DNA of 64,000 bases, from positions 1 through 64,000 of the forward strand of contig NW_002476194.1 of assembly GCF_000189635.1 (NCBI RefSeq). The letters are read 5' to 3'. Positions 39,801 through 53,800 of the stretch are shown here, one piece after another. Made by a program: the position numbers and the translations under genes. This DNA comes from Tetrahymena thermophila SB210 (taxonomy: Eukaryota > Ciliophora > Oligohymenophorea > Hymenostomatida > Tetrahymenidae). Below the pieces are notes generated by a model. That model was not told the DNA's origin, did not search any database, and worked only from the letters and a program-made list of their open reading frames with translations. Positions within the stretch are counted from its first letter, which is position 1. Each line of letters begins with the position of its first letter.

Positions 39801-40343
39801 AATAATTTTTTTATTTTAAAGGTAGGAAGAACACCACTCTTTTTTGCTATAGAAGGAAATTGGGAAGCAGTTATTGAAGTAAATTAATTAATATTTTTTA
39901 TTTTTTTTGCAATGATGTAATTTCAATTAATTTATTTAATTTTAACCACGTTAACTTTAAAATTCTAAATAAAATTTATGAGGATCTAACTAATTTAATA
40001 CAATAATCAATTTTTTTAAAACTAGTGTCTTCTAGTCAACAAAGCAAGTCCGTACAAGACTAAATACTTCGATTATTCTCAACTAGCTAAAACATACGTG
40101 GTGTCAAAGATGCTAAGTATATGCCGCAGAGTAATTTATATAATTCTTTCATATATTTGATAGTATAATTAATTAAATATATTTTGCTAAAATAAATAGC
40201 TGCACTGGGCGATTAAGCTAAACCCTAACCCTAATAAAGAAGAGTAATGGAAAAAAGAAGTTGCTGGATTATATACGATAAGGTAATAGTAATAATATTT
40301 AGAGGAAGAATAAATCAAGAAGAAAGAATTAGGGCTAATTTGA
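36804..40343 (+). CDS. Ankyrin-repeat protein with long disordered N-terminus
   Basis: Five exons (36804-39587, 39633-39731, 39822-39878, 40026-40130, 40200-40343), all phase 0, give 1062 residues. The first 800 residues are Ser-, Gln- and Asn-rich and look disordered. Near 740-800 a charged coiled coil appears (KKQKSKILEEQKIQKKK). Ankyrin repeats start near 930: MTPLHWACKRGLLKMTQLLI and GRTPLFFAIEGNWEAVIECLL, then CLLVNKASPYKTKYFDYSQL; a further HWAIKLNP follows. The three small middle exons each hold about one repeat or less, as is usual for ankyrin arrays. The protein is probably a scaffold, but nothing points to a partner. The last exon contains CCCTAACCCTAAT as coding sequence for NPNPN, not a telomere. 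Confidence 0.8.
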
Positions 40344-41369
40344 TATGAATTTATCATAAATCTGTAAAGTGTAACTTAATATTTTACTTTTGTCTATTGT
40401 TAATTTTTGTAAAAACCTTAATTTGAAATTCGCTTTAATAAATTAATAAATAAATAAACAGTTTTGTAATTGGGAAATTAAAATTTGTAAATAAATATTT
40501 GAATCTTTTTGTATTAAACATTATTAATTTAGTTATTTTTATGACCATAAATCAATCACCTTATTTCTTTTATATAATTAATATTTAAATAATTTAATAA
40601 GCTATTAGTACGAATAGTAAAATAAATAATGTTTAACTATCACTTTTTTAGCAAAATGTAGTTATCTTTCAGCAAAGTTAAGTTAAAGATAGAGCATTTT
40701 GATAGAAAATTAACATATATATTTGTAGAATAAAATATAATTGTATATGCTTTTATTCAAAGTATTTATAATAAAAAATTATTAGACTCTTTATTTGCAT
40801 GTCAGGTAGGTTACAATTTATATATCTGATATCATGTAAAATATGTTAACTATTATTTTTCATACAAATTCTCATGTATTTTTTCATAATTTATGAAGAT
40901 AACTCATAATCAATCTATTTTATTATGTTACATATCAATATTCAAATTTATTTTTTATACTAATTAAGATTTAATCAAATATATATTTTTATCTAAGCTT
41001 TTTAAAAGTTTTGAAGATGGAATTAGTAATTGACACTAAATAAATTTATCCATAAGTTAACAAAAGAGTAAGATTTTCAAGAATAAATTGAAAAATTAAA
41101 TATTTTTATTTGTATTCATAAGAAAAAATAAGAATTTCATTTTTATGGTTTAATTATGAACTAATCACCAAACTTACTGTAAAAATAGATAAATTAATTA
41201 GAATAAAGGTAACAAATAGCCTTATTCGATAAAAATTAGTGGAGTATTTTGTGTTAGAAGATGTATATAAATATCAAAAGAAGAATTGGATTAATTATTA
41301 AAAAGAATATAAAATCTAAATTTTTGAATATTTATAAATTAAAAAGAAAGTATTAAGGAGTAAAAATAC
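40344..41369. other. Intergenic stretch
   Basis: 1 kb AT-rich spacer between two plus-strand genes. No coding frame, hairpin or repeat stands out. Confidence 0.55.
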
Positions 41370-44107
41370 ATGATGAGCGCTTTAATTTAAACTAATGAGT
41401 GCTTATTGAACTCCTCAAAAAATCAAAATATTTCTTAAAAAATAGAAACCAGCGGTAACTCTCAAACTTAAGCTTCCCCAAGTTAGCATTTTAAGGAAGA
41501 AGCTAATGAGCTCACTGAGTAGCAATTGTGCCCTTCTCCTACATTAGTTAAAGCAGATAGATTTTACTTATATTTAAATCAAGTTGGAGGCCATAGCACA
41601 TTTTTAAAGCCTGTTGATGATAGGATTAACTTTATTGCCAAGCCTGTTTAATCTAAGGAACTTGAATTTTATGAAAGTATAATGAAAACCAAGAACTTGA
41701 ACAAGCTTAAAAAATTTTTGCCTAAATATTATGGAACAGTAGAAATAAATAATTCAACTTAAATAGTAATTAGCAATAAGAAAAGGATATCAGATATGAC
41801 TTCATCTCAAAATCAATGTGGGATTTTACTTTTAATTTGTTATTATCCCTTTATACATCAAATAGCATATAATATTTTTAGATTCTTTTTCAATTTAATT
41901 GGTAAAAATCCATTATTCTAATATTCAGATTTGGTATAACTTAATCAATCAAGTATTTTATGGTTAGTAAGTATATCAAAAGTCTTAAAAAATATAAATT
42001 ACATACACTAAATAAACAAATTTGATAAAATCTAAAAGTCTTTCTAATTAATGATTTTAAATTAATTATTTTTGTTTAATTCTTAGTCGATATTGAAATT
42101 TTGATTAAAAGTAAAGGTAGTGCAATTTTCCTTTGTTAAAAATATTCTTCTCTATTTAATCTTAAACTACAACAAGCATTTTAATTTAAAATAAATATTC
42201 CACAGCCCATAATATTTCTTTTACTATCAATTTTATTAAAGCTCTTTAAAGATGAAAATATTTTTATAAAATATGGCTTAAAATCAATTAATATTAGAAA
42301 AATCAGTTTCTATCAATTTTTATCTATAAATTAATATAATTCTGTATCAAAATTTTTTTGAATGAAATATATGTAATAGATTAATAAAATATATTGACTT
42401 ACTCTATTTTTTATTAAAATAATTTAAGAAATTTTATTAAAAAAATAGATAATCTCAATTTTGATTCCAAATCGTAATGGCTGTAAAGCCTTTTTTCAAA
42501 AAGATTCAAATATGGAAGTAATTTAATTAAAAAATCCTTAAACTGCAATAAAACTCCTTGTTTTATTTTATAAAAGAATACATGAAACTCTAAGATTTGA
42601 CAAAAAACAAGAAATTTCCTTGTATACTCGATATAAAAATGGGATTCAAAGCCACTAATTAAAAAGACGAAAATAAGTTTTAAAACTCCACTTCTTCTAG
42701 TGTTGGATTTAGGATATGTGGAATGAATGTAAATTAATCAAATCAAAAAAATTTTTTTACATTATTTTAATTTTACTTAAAGGTTTATTAGCCTCTCAAG
42801 AAATGCGCAATTTTTAAAGATAAATATTGGGGGAGATAAATTTAGCAGTAATCTCTAGAGAGCTCAGTTGCATCATTCTTTTTTGATGGTAATTTGTTCT
42901 ATATTTTGCTAAAAATATAGCTTTTTTTTTTTTAATTCTAGGAGAATAAATAAGATTTGGCTTAATTCATATGTTCATTAAATAGCTCAAAAAATTGAAA
43001 AGAGCTTTGTAATACTATAAAGGATATAAATTTCATTCTTCGAGCTTACTGTTAATATATGATGGCATTTATAACGCTGAGTAGTTTAAAAGCTAAGAAA
43101 AACCATCTTCTAAAAAAATATAAATTTAGGATTTTCCACAAAACAAATCATTCAATCATTCTCTTAACAGCACTTTTATAGATCAAATGTCCAATTTTTT
43201 TACATAAAAAATTGTAAAAAAATAAAAGAAATTGAAAGAAATCAATTAATTTTAGTTAGAAAAAATTAGCTCTGACTCATAGGTCAAATATAAACCTCTT
43301 TTATTATAAAATTTAAAGAGAAGACAAAGCGCATACTAATACACCTTTAACTCTTAACAGATATAAAATTATTCTGATGTAGAAAAGAAAATAATTTCTT
43401 AACATTAATCATTTAATAATTAAGATAATAATATAAAAATAAAGTGTAAGTAAGACTCGGTTGAAAATGACCTAAACCAATTAGATTTAATTAAAATAAC
43501 AAATCAAATTAATCTTTTTTCTAAAGCAAGATCACAAAGCTCTGAGAGTAATTAAAGTATTATTAGTGATAAAAATCAGTCAATTGATAACTATAGTTAG
43601 GAAGAAGAAGATAATGATGTGAGTTCAAACTAATAGTCTTTTTCATCATTTTCAAGCGCATCATCCTTAAACCATAGTTTTATGAGCCAAGGAAGTAATG
43701 CAAATAGTAAAAAAAACAGCAGTTTTGACAAAAAAAATAATAAAAGCTTACTCAACAAAAGTTATATTTCTTCTCATAGTTAAGAGTGTTTCTCTTTTAA
43801 ATAATCTAAACCAAGACCCATTTTAAAATTAATAGACTTTGCTAATATTGAAATTAACGAAAATGTTGAAGAACACGACTTAGAACTTGTGAAGGGTATT
43901 GAAAATTTTATTGAATTGTTAATGAAGATAGCTTCGAAAGAGGTTTCTTAATCTTTTGTTATTTAAAATTAACAACTATTTACATCTGCAGAAGCAGAAT
44001 AATAATTTAAAGTAATTAACACACTTAACAATGATTTTATTCTTGAAGGCATAGGTTTCAATCAAAATAATATTTAAAACTAAGAAAATTTAACCAATAA
44101 AAATTGA
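41370..44107 (+). CDS. Inositol polyphosphate kinase (IPK/IP6K family)
   Basis: First exon from 41370 (MMSALIQTNE) to about 41800; a large intron; an exon ending 42728; then 42783-42888 and 42942-44107. These kinases phosphorylate inositol phosphates up to InsP5/InsP6 and pyrophosphate forms. Family marks: VGGHSTFLKPVDDRINFIAKP (Gly-rich nucleotide region), FLPKYYGTVE, YMKLQDLT, PCILDIKMG (the PxxxDxKxG signature), SSLLIIYDG and, near the end, IDFANIE (metal-binding Asp). Between SSLLIIYDG and IDFAN lies a Ser/Asn/Gln-rich insert of about 235 residues, far longer than in yeast or animal enzymes. The large intron probably runs from about 41820 to 42574, joining SSQNQ to YMKLQDL, but its exact ends are not certain. 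Confidence 0.85.
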
Positions 44108-44722
44108 AAAATGAAAAAAAATCCTTATTAAATTAAAATTAATTAAAATATTTATTCAAATTACTAAAATGATATTTAAATTATAAAAATATATTACTTA
44201 AATTATCATCAATCTTAATCAAATATTTGTCCTTTTATGTATATTAATTAAATTATAATCTAAAATAAACTCTTCAATATTTATAAATAAATAAAGAATA
44301 ATTAAAATTAATTGCAAATAGCCAATTTTATTTAAAATAACACCTCATATATTAATTAATACCACCCATGTCTTTTTAAGTCTCCTAAATTTTTTTTTTA
44401 AAATTTTATTTTAAAATTTTTTTTCTAGCTAAGTCCACATAAAATTAGACTGAGCTGATACTGTTAATTATACATATTTAAGATATAATTTAGCAAATTT
44501 TACAATTCTAATTTAAAAAATATTTTGATTGATTAGATATATTTATTAAATTTTATTAATATTTATTACTAATTAAATTTTTTAAGTCATATACTAACAA
44601 TTTAAAAAAGTAAAATTAAAGTGGATACCAAAAAATTTGTCAATTAAGAACTTGTTGGTTTTCTTTATTTTCTAAATATTTAATATTTATTTTTTATTTT
44701 CAGAATACTTAAAATAAAAAAA
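44108..44722. other. Intergenic stretch
   Basis: AT-rich spacer between two plus-strand genes. A near-palindromic run of T and A blocks lies at about 44385-44430 (TTTTTTTTTAAAATTTTATTTTAAAATTTTTTTT-like). Nothing else is recognised. Confidence 0.5.
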
Positions 44723-45376
44723 ATGTCATAAAAATAAATAAATATGAGTAATTCATCAAATCAAGAATAAGATACATAATTTCTTGATTGTACTGATGTG
44801 TTTTCATCATAAGAATAGTAGTCATATGATGAATACTAAGTTGATAATAATTCGTAAATTTAATTTATTAAAGACTCTATTGATTTGTAATAAAATTTAG
44901 TTCATCTTATTTTGAAAGAATAAAATCTAGTTATGCCTTAATTATGTGAAGCTTTATCTTTATGTAAAAATTTAAAAGAATTAACTATTAGCACTACTGA
45001 ACTTAATAAGGAATAAATTGAATAGCTATTTTAAGTCCTATATACAAATCCAAAGTTAATATCTTTAAAAATAGATAACAATACTGAGATTAGGGAAAGT
45101 ATTATAACTATTTCAGAATGTCTCAAATATTTAAATTTAAAAAATATTTAAATCTATAACTTGTCTAGTAATTAGATGGATATTTATGATATCTATGGAG
45201 AAGCTATTTTGTCAAATAAGAATATACTGACTATTGATCTTGATCTTACTTATGGCTTACCAGTTTATGGAATGTACATGTTAGTTACTAGTGAAGAAAT
45301 ATTTCAAAAAAAATGGTATAAACTTTTTAAAAGAAAATTAAAAAAACTCGTGGCATTTCGTATGTAATTTTATTGA
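44723..45376 (+). CDS. Small leucine-rich-repeat-like protein
   Basis: A single exon of 217 residues starting at the first ATG (MSQKQINMS); a second in-frame ATG at 44744 is also possible. The middle shows leucine-rich, ribonuclease-inhibitor-like spacing: LCEALSLCKNLKELTIS, LFQVLYTNPKLISLKIDNN, ISECLKYLNLKNIQI. The C-terminus ends in a basic stretch (KLFKRKLKKLVAFRM). It is much shorter than usual LRR proteins, so it may be a truncated gene copy or may continue in exons I could not see. No transmembrane part. Function unknown. Confidence 0.55.
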
Positions 45377-46310
45377 GATTTTTATATATTTGCAATCAAT
45401 AAAATAAAAAAAACCTAATATAAATTAATTACTTCACAAAAAAAACTTTAAAATTTAAATATAATTATATTATTTTAGAGATTTAATTAATTAATTACTT
45501 TTCTTAACTGCGCATTATTTTATAAAGGACTTAAATTTTAAATTTATAAAATTTAAATTTACATATATACTGTAATTCCTCAAAAAATTGGGGTTGAGTC
45601 AGGTCTCTGAATATCTAATATATCGTAAATTATTTATAAAATTTGTTAAAATAGTTATCTATTTATATAAAGATATTGTATTTAATTATAAATAAAGGTC
45701 TAATTTGATAAGTGAATATAATCAAAAAAAATAAATAAGATTGTAAAAGGTTACTTCTATTTTTGATTTAGTTGGGTGAAGAAGTATTTATTAATTTATA
45801 TCTTTATAAATTATCTTTAAATTTTATGAAATTTTTAAAAAAATATTTGTTTATTTAAAACAAAAAAATAAAACATAAATTAAACAAACATATCTTCGTC
45901 AAATTCAATATACTCTATTTAATTAAGTTCATATTAAAGGTTTATTTGATTTTAAGAATTAAAATTATTTAATTTAGCAATTTTTATGAAAATTATAAAT
46001 AATTTCTATTTATTTACTAGTGTTTTATAATAAAGAGTCAGTTTAATATTTTATCTATTATATATCTCCTATTTGTTATCTTTAAATCAAAATATTAATT
46101 TTTATAGCTAGCTTTTTCCACATTTGTTTAGCATTAATTTAATTTTTAAAGAGCTTAATTATTATATAATTGATTTTTTTATGATTTTATAGTCTATAAT
46201 AAGATTTTTGTAAAATCTTTAGAAATAGTTGCTTAATTTAATATTTGATAATCATTAAAAATACTCTCAAATTAACAATAAAAAAAACAATAAAGCAAAA
46301 GTTGCTTATT
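45377..46310. other. Intergenic stretch
   Basis: AT-rich spacer between convergent genes. It contains one isolated TAATTCCTCA 10-mer at about 45573, the same as the ends of the 120-bp element at 29.7 kb. No gene seen. Confidence 0.5.
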
Positions 46311-47868
46311 TCATCTTACTAAAGAGAAGCAAATACTAAAAGTTAACATAAAATTATGCTATTGATCATCATTATATCTAACTAATTAGATCTTATTGCT
46401 TGATAAGGCTAAGCTAATTAATTAGAAAAAATTAGAAAAAATCATAATAAAAAAAAATATTTATTTACTTATATGAAGAATAAATTTATATGACAAAATT
46501 GAAGCTAGTGATAAACCAAACTAAATACCAGGATTATCTGTTAGACTAATAGCAGCAATTATAATCATTTTAAAAACAATTTTTACTATCTCCCAATAAT
46601 AATATTGTTTTTTATACTCATGATATATAAATCCAAGCTTGCATTTCAATTAAAATTAATCTAAATATATTATTTTTGTTTTAAGTATTAGAATTAATAT
46701 TGATGGAACTAACAAAACCCAAAATATCAAAATGGGAATTATATAAATCAATAAATTATATTAAAATTGCTCATCACATTATATTCTAGTATATCTAGAA
46801 AGATAAAAAATCCCATCCACTTCTGTGCAAAACATCTAATTTGTTAAATTAAAATTTTATTTTAATAAAATTATTGAAATAAATAAAAATATTACATATT
46901 CTAAAATTAAGCTAAAGATCCCAGAAATATTTAATACAATAATTATTACAAAACAGTTTATAAGGCTTCTTAAATATGTTTTCCACGGTTTATTAAAGCA
47001 AATGAAAACAGTAGAAATGATAATTGTTAAACAATATAAAATAACCAGCTAAACTTAGACAAAAATGATTCTAAAGAAAATGTAAAAATCTCTTACTTAG
47101 AAGTATTATAAGTAAAAATCAGAAATCCAACAATCAAAAAGATATACAAATCCATAAAGAGGATTTGATAAAAACCTGATAATTTAAAAGTAAGACCCAA
47201 AAAAAGAGGTATTGATTTAGTATATTAATCCAATTGTTTAAATGTAATTTATTACAAACTTTAATATGATATAGTTATCAGAAATTTTTACTTCCTTATA
47301 CTCTGCAGAAGCTTTAAGTTTGAGAGATATTTTTTTCAAAATAAAATCTGTATATGCTTTTTTACAACTATACATTAGGATTAAGTTTAAAGTTATTGCA
47401 GCTATAATGTAAAATAACTTAAAATGTAAACTTTGCCTTGCCACCGAACAACTTTTATAATTAAAAAATCAAATTAAATAAATAATTCATATATTTTTGT
47501 TTGTTAAAATATTAATAAATTAAATTATTTAAAATAAAAATTATTATTTAAAAAAAAATAAAATCAGTATTTTAAAATTTACATATTTTCTTTTTATATT
47601 TTAAAATATTTCATTTAAATTCCTCTATTTAAGAGGGGAATATCATTTTTTAATATTGAGATATTTTTTGATCTCATAAATTAAAGTAGCAAATAAGATA
47701 TTTGATATTATAAATACATATTAAAATCTATGAAAATTTGAAAAAAATAAATTTGTTTGCTTATTTAAATATTTTACGCTTAACATTTAAACTCATCAAT
47801 TTTATAATATTTTTACTTCCAATATTATCCTAAAATATCGCAATCTTGGCAAAGAGCTCCTAAATGAC
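46311..47868 (-). other. C-terminal membrane part of the giant gene
   Basis: Exons 47868-47778 and 47451-46311, joined over a 326-nt intron (GTAAAATATT...TTATAAAAG) that restores KCQA-CSVARQ. The last exon encodes five or more hydrophobic helices (LFYIIAAITLNLILMY, LVILYCLTIIISTVFICF, NCFVIIIVLNISGIFSLIL, LIYIIPILIFWVLLVPSIL), then a conserved motif block GFIYHEYKKQYYYWEIVKIV and further helices, ending at TGA. This end is shared by many large Tetrahymena and Paramecium surface proteins. Confidence 0.75.
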
Positions 47869-50800
47869 CTAATTTGTAATAATATTAGCATAAATGTTAA
47901 TAAAATAAATAAATTAATAAATAATAGAATACCTTCAGCACAAAAATAAACTTCTTGTGAACTTTTATCAATTTTAAGTTAGTTTAATTAATTTCTTTAT
48001 ATCGATTAGCTTTAGGTATCCCCAATACAATTAGATAGCTAATTATAGCATTATAAAGTATTTTATGATTAGTTATCTCTTCTCCAGTAACCGTTTGGTA
48101 TAAGGTATGTTTCTTAATAGCAAACAAAACCATCAATTTTTGGACATAAGTTACACTATTAAGAATTTTAAATTAGTGAAAACGAATTATTCTTGCATGG
48201 AAGACAACTATCATAAATACTAAGAATTTTTGATTTGAAATAACCTCTTTAACAGTCTTTATCAAACTCAAAGTTTATAACTAAATTGTAATTATCAGCT
48301 TGCTAACTTTTTATTCTGTCAAATAGCAGTTATACTGACAGTATTTCATTTACTTATCCATAGATTTTTAAATAATTTGTCAAATTGAAACTTCCATCTT
48401 TAAAAGGAATATTTGTTTCTTCCATAAAAGTATTTAACGATTAAGATACTTTCTTTACCTTTAAATATAAATTATCACCTTCTAATTCTTTGTATTGCTA
48501 CCCTTATTCGTCTAAAACAAACACTAAAAGCTCATTCTAAAGAAAAAAATGAGTAAAAAAAAATCTATAAAAATAATTTTACCTGCAACTAACCGCTTGT
48601 TTAAACTAATATTTTAGAGTTATTTTAGTATAGAGTTTGTTTGTAAGTAATTTGCATTTAGCTTGGAGAAGTTATTTGCAAAGAACCAAAATAATTTGCT
48701 TAATTTTATAAAACCTTATTTTATTCACTAATGAGACTCATATACTAATTAATGTTAGAATAAAAAATAGCTCCAATGTAGGCACTATTCTTGATAAATG
48801 TATTTTTGATAAAATTGATATTAATTTATTGATTTTATTGCAATTATTAGTAATAAATAACTCCTCCTTTATTAAAAGCTTTGTTTTATATGAATTGACA
48901 TCCATAGACTATTGTGCTAAAGTCTTATTAAAACTAAATAGTTAAAGACCCTCCATTAAAAGCAGAATTTTATTAAAATATGCAATTTTCTATTTTATTT
49001 TGATAGTTTTTTTCATATTAAAGTTATCTTTTTGCTTCAATTAAGCTTATTTATTATATTAGTAAAAATCCTCCTATTAAGCTTCCTTGATTCTACTAAA
49101 ATAAAGAATTCTGTAACTAAAATTGTTGTACAAGTATTTGTATTGGTGAAATTTGACAGAATTTACATTAAAGCTGACTAAACGAGGAATTTTGAATCAC
49201 TACAAAATTAGAATTATAAAAAATAATATTGTTAACACTTGTAAAATTATTGTGCTAGATATTGTAGTATTAAGATTAAACGATCTACACATTTTTAGCA
49301 TTAATATTCATAAAATTTGAGGTAACAATAAAATTCTAATAAGTATTGTTATATTCATTGTATTGTATGTTTTATAATATGTTAAATAAAGCTGGGTAGA
49401 GGAAAAGATAGATTTTTTCATTTTAATTTTACAAATTTATTTAATTTTGAGATGACTCAAAAATACTTCCAGCTATATACAACTAAGTAACTTGAGTGAA
49501 ATCAAACAAAGAAAAAGATCTGAATTAATTACTTTAGCTTTTTGCTTGATCTATTATTTATAGTAAATCTTATAATTGAGAAGATGGATCATTATAGAAT
49601 GAAGATGATATAATAAAAACTCTTCCAATTCCAATTCCATTAAAATTGAGATAAAAAAATGCTCCCTGCAGAGCAAAGTTATTTTACATAATGCTATCAC
49701 TCATTTTAAAAAAGAGATTTCCTTAAAATGGGGTTATATAAAATGATCCACCTTATATTGTAGCTAAATTATTAGATACTTCTGAATTTTCTAATATTAT
49801 ATCTATATTACTTACACTTGTTGCATCTATATAAACTCCTCCCCCTAAGCTATTTGATTCCAGTAAAGCAGCTCTATTTTGTAAAATTTGTGTTTATGTT
49901 ATAATTAATTATGAATATTATTATCCTTAAAAATAAATTGCTCCTCCTTTTTAAGCAAATCCTTGTTATAAAAAACAGCTATTCAATGAAAGTCGAGAAG
50001 ACTTAGAGAATACTAAACCTCCAAGAGTAATTGAGGTATTTATATTTCTTTACATTTGATTTGAAAATTAGCATTCAGTTAAATTAGCATTATTAGAAAT
50101 AATAGAGATAGCATTCCTCGAAGCTGTACTATAATTGTTTATAAATTTAGAAAAAATAATATTAACATAGCTTTAATAAGCATCTATGCATATACAAGAG
50201 CAAGCACTTTATTAATCATTTACTACCTATAATTAAAAAATTAAAATATTTAATAAAAATTATATTTTAAATAATTTATTATTAAAAATAACTCAAGCGT
50301 CAAAATATGTTAAAAAATCTAAAAATGAGAAAAATATAGATCAGAATAAGTGAGTATTTCTTAAAGAATAATTTTAAGTAAAATTAATATTATAAAAGAT
50401 ATTTTAATTAAATTTTGAAAAAAAACAATTAATGAATTATTACTTAATTTTAATTAAATAAGGCTGTATTATTCTAAAAGTTCAAGTTGCTAAGCGATAT
50501 TTTTTAATTAGCACTAGTTTTTATTGCTAATATTGAGAATATATTGGTTGATTATTAGATAAAAATTTGATTATTATTAGCATATAAAAAATTGATGTCA
50601 ATTATTGAGTTATATCCCTGATTACTAACGAATTCGTTTGTTATAAAAATTAAAGGACTAGTAGTTGTTATATTTTAAATATTTACTTATTATAATTTTA
50701 TACCTTTATAGATTTATTTAATAGAGAATAATTCAGTTTTTAACTATTAGTCTATCCAGTTATTTACAATGTTAATAACTCTTGAAGTGTAATACTATGC

Positions 50801-53800
50801 TTGCGAAATTTAAAATATATTTATCTGGTTAGGATGTGAAATATTAACATTCATTATTGCTACTTTATAGCATGAATTGATTGAGAATAGATTCGAGTTT
50901 AAATTTTCATCTTCTTAATTTTTATCATTGACAACAATCCCTTAAAATTTCAGAGAATTTAATTCAGTAGAATTTCCAATATAATAAAATATGGATGACT
51001 AAATTAACTAAACTGTATTATTACTGATTAAAACTTAAATAAACTAGAATAAATACTATTGATCTTTCATATAAATTTATCTCTCTAATTTTCCGTCATC
51101 AAAATTTTAGAATAAATAACTTTTTGTTAAAACATTATTTATAACAGATAGCTGCAAGCAAATCATTTGATTTATTACTATTAAGCTATTAAATTCTTTA
51201 TCGTTTTTGATAATATTGCTGTCAAAAGTTATAATTTCAAAAAGGCTGTAAAAAAGTTTTGTTATTGTGAGTAGTTGTGAGTTTTAATAAACTTAATTTC
51301 TTTAAAAATTTAAATTGGATATTTACAAACTTGCGTTTGGAAGCTTGTCAAAAGGTGTAATCTAAAACATTATAGATTTTTAAATCATTAAGTTATTGCT
51401 TATCTTTATATTATTTACTTGAAAAGTTATATTTTAATAAGAAAGACTGATGATTGAAGACTACTAAAAGTACACCTAAAAATAATAAATAATTATATTT
51501 TAAATTTAAGTAAGAAAAAATTTACTTATGAAACATTGAAATTTTCTATTTATAGAGAAATATTTTATGCTTAGATACTTGCTTAAGTGTTAATAAAATT
51601 AAATAAACTGCTTTGATACACTAATAAATTATTCACAGAAGAATTAGTAATCTAGATAGTTTATCTCAAATTAAAAATTTTAATGTTGAAAAAAAATTTT
51701 TGAATACTGAGAACTTCATCAGAAAAAAAACCCTAGTAAAGCTTAGTATTATTTGATTATATCTACTAAACATCATAAAACTAATTAAATAATCCGTTTA
51801 TTGAGCAGTTAGTAAACTAAAATGAATAAGTATCAACATTACTAATGATAATACTCTAGCTATTCTATATATTTGTATTTTATGAAATGTTTAAATTTTT
51901 AAATTATACGTTTAGGAAACCATTTATAGAAATTGAATCTTTAATATTTATTTCACTTACTTAAGGATTATTTTGATCTTTTGTATAATTTCCGATGATA
52001 TTTATTTGAAATACTTGCAAGTAAGGAATTAATTAAAGCAAAGAAGTTGTAATAGAGATAGGGTTTTATAAAACGCATTTTTAATCTAAAATGTGAATGT
52101 CTACTTACAATTCTCTAACTCCTAATTCATTCATATAAACTAGAGCTTTTGTAAATTCAGATTCATTTACTATCAATTTATCCCAATCGGCATCATTAGC
52201 TCTTTGGAAATTTAAAGGTATTTGCTCTGTTCCACTCCCTAATTCATCAAATATGCCAAGACATTTAGCAAAGATAGTAGTTTCTTTTCTATACGCGCAT
52301 TTTAATTAATTATTCTTACATAAAACGCAGGAGTTAGTATCTTAGTCCAATCTCCACTCATAATTATTTATTAAATTTGAGTTATAACTTTGTGTTGCTA
52401 ATTATTTTATTGATTTGCATGAATAACATTTAGATTTATATAAGCTAAATGGATTGTTAGTAATTGGATTATAATCACAAGACAAGCATCCTAAAGGGCA
52501 CAAGGAGCAATCTTATTTAAGGGAATTAAAATGAGTCATATACTTAAAATTTAAGTCAGTTAATTAGTAAAATGATAAAATCTAAACTGAGATATTGGAT
52601 ATTTATTTTTACAAATTAACATAAGAGCAAGAAATACAAATAGGACTAAAATTTTTCATGTAGCACAAATCACATTATGGTCCACATAAATTTTTTATGC
52701 ATCTTTTGTTCTACAAGAAGTAGCCTACTTAGCAAGAAGAACATATTATCTCATAATTATCAGATGACTAGATATTTAATCTATCTTATAAAGATGGTTG
52801 TATTTATTCAAAAATAATCTATTATGTTCTGTTTTTTAGTTCTATCTACTGAATTTTATCATTTACCATTTCACCTTTTAAAATAAATAAATAAATAAAT
52901 ATATTTTTTTATATATTTCAAAAATAAAAACAATTTTAACTTTCATAACAAGAAGAACACCCTTCTGGACATTATTGGCATCCAAAAAGAGTAGGAAACA
53001 AAAAAATATTGTCATTTTAACTAAGGCATTAAGTACATTAAAATATTTAATTGTTAGCATTATCAGTATAACTGTAACAGCCTATACACAAATTTATCTT
53101 TATAAATTAAAAATTTTTTAAAATAATTTTAATTTTTAATCATTTACTTATTTTGAGCAATCAATCTGACAAATATTAAGATTAATGTTAAATGATTAGT
53201 TTTATCCACATTATAGACAATATGGTTAATTTTCAGAGCTAAACCTAACCGTATTTTAGCAGTTTGAAATATAATTCGGATCTGCTTTATTATTGCATTG
53301 ATAAGAACTGCGACTATAATTTATACTTACAAATTAATAACAAGCATAGCATTTTGATTCATAAGATAAACTACTATCCCACCAATTTTAGCTTGTTAAA
53401 GATTATCTAGAGCCATCTGACTTCCCAAAATATTCAATCAGACAGTCCTAAGAAATAGGTATGCAATCCACCACTAAAATTATAATTTATTTTAACAAAA
53501 ATTAAAAAAAATTAATTTTACTGTTAGGACTAATTATGAAACCATCAAAACACTATAAACATTTCTTAATTATTGATGTAGAATATTTTTAGCTTAGTTA
53601 TATATCAAATGTGCTTGTCAAGTTATATTTTATATTACCTACAAAAAAATTATTTATCAAATGAAAAAATATAAATTATCCTACCGTAATAGCACGAAAA
53701 GCATTTAATACCACATGGCTCACATCCAGAGTAATCTTTTGTCACAATAAACTAAGGAGAGCATAAAGAGCATAATATACTGTATTAAGTTGTGCTTAAT

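Noticed and set aside
40218-40236. CCCTAACCCTAA, like a vertebrate telomere
   Set aside because: Two units only, inside an exon of the ankyrin gene where they encode Asn-Pro repeats; this organism uses CCCCAA.
47238-47444. A 68-residue ORF on the minus strand
   Set aside because: It begins at a GTG inside an exon of the giant gene and ends at a TAA that is Gln here.
47615-47645. Hairpin ATTCCTCT...AGAGGGGAAT
   Set aside because: Short, bulged and inside a probable intron of the giant gene; no reason to call a terminator or RNA.
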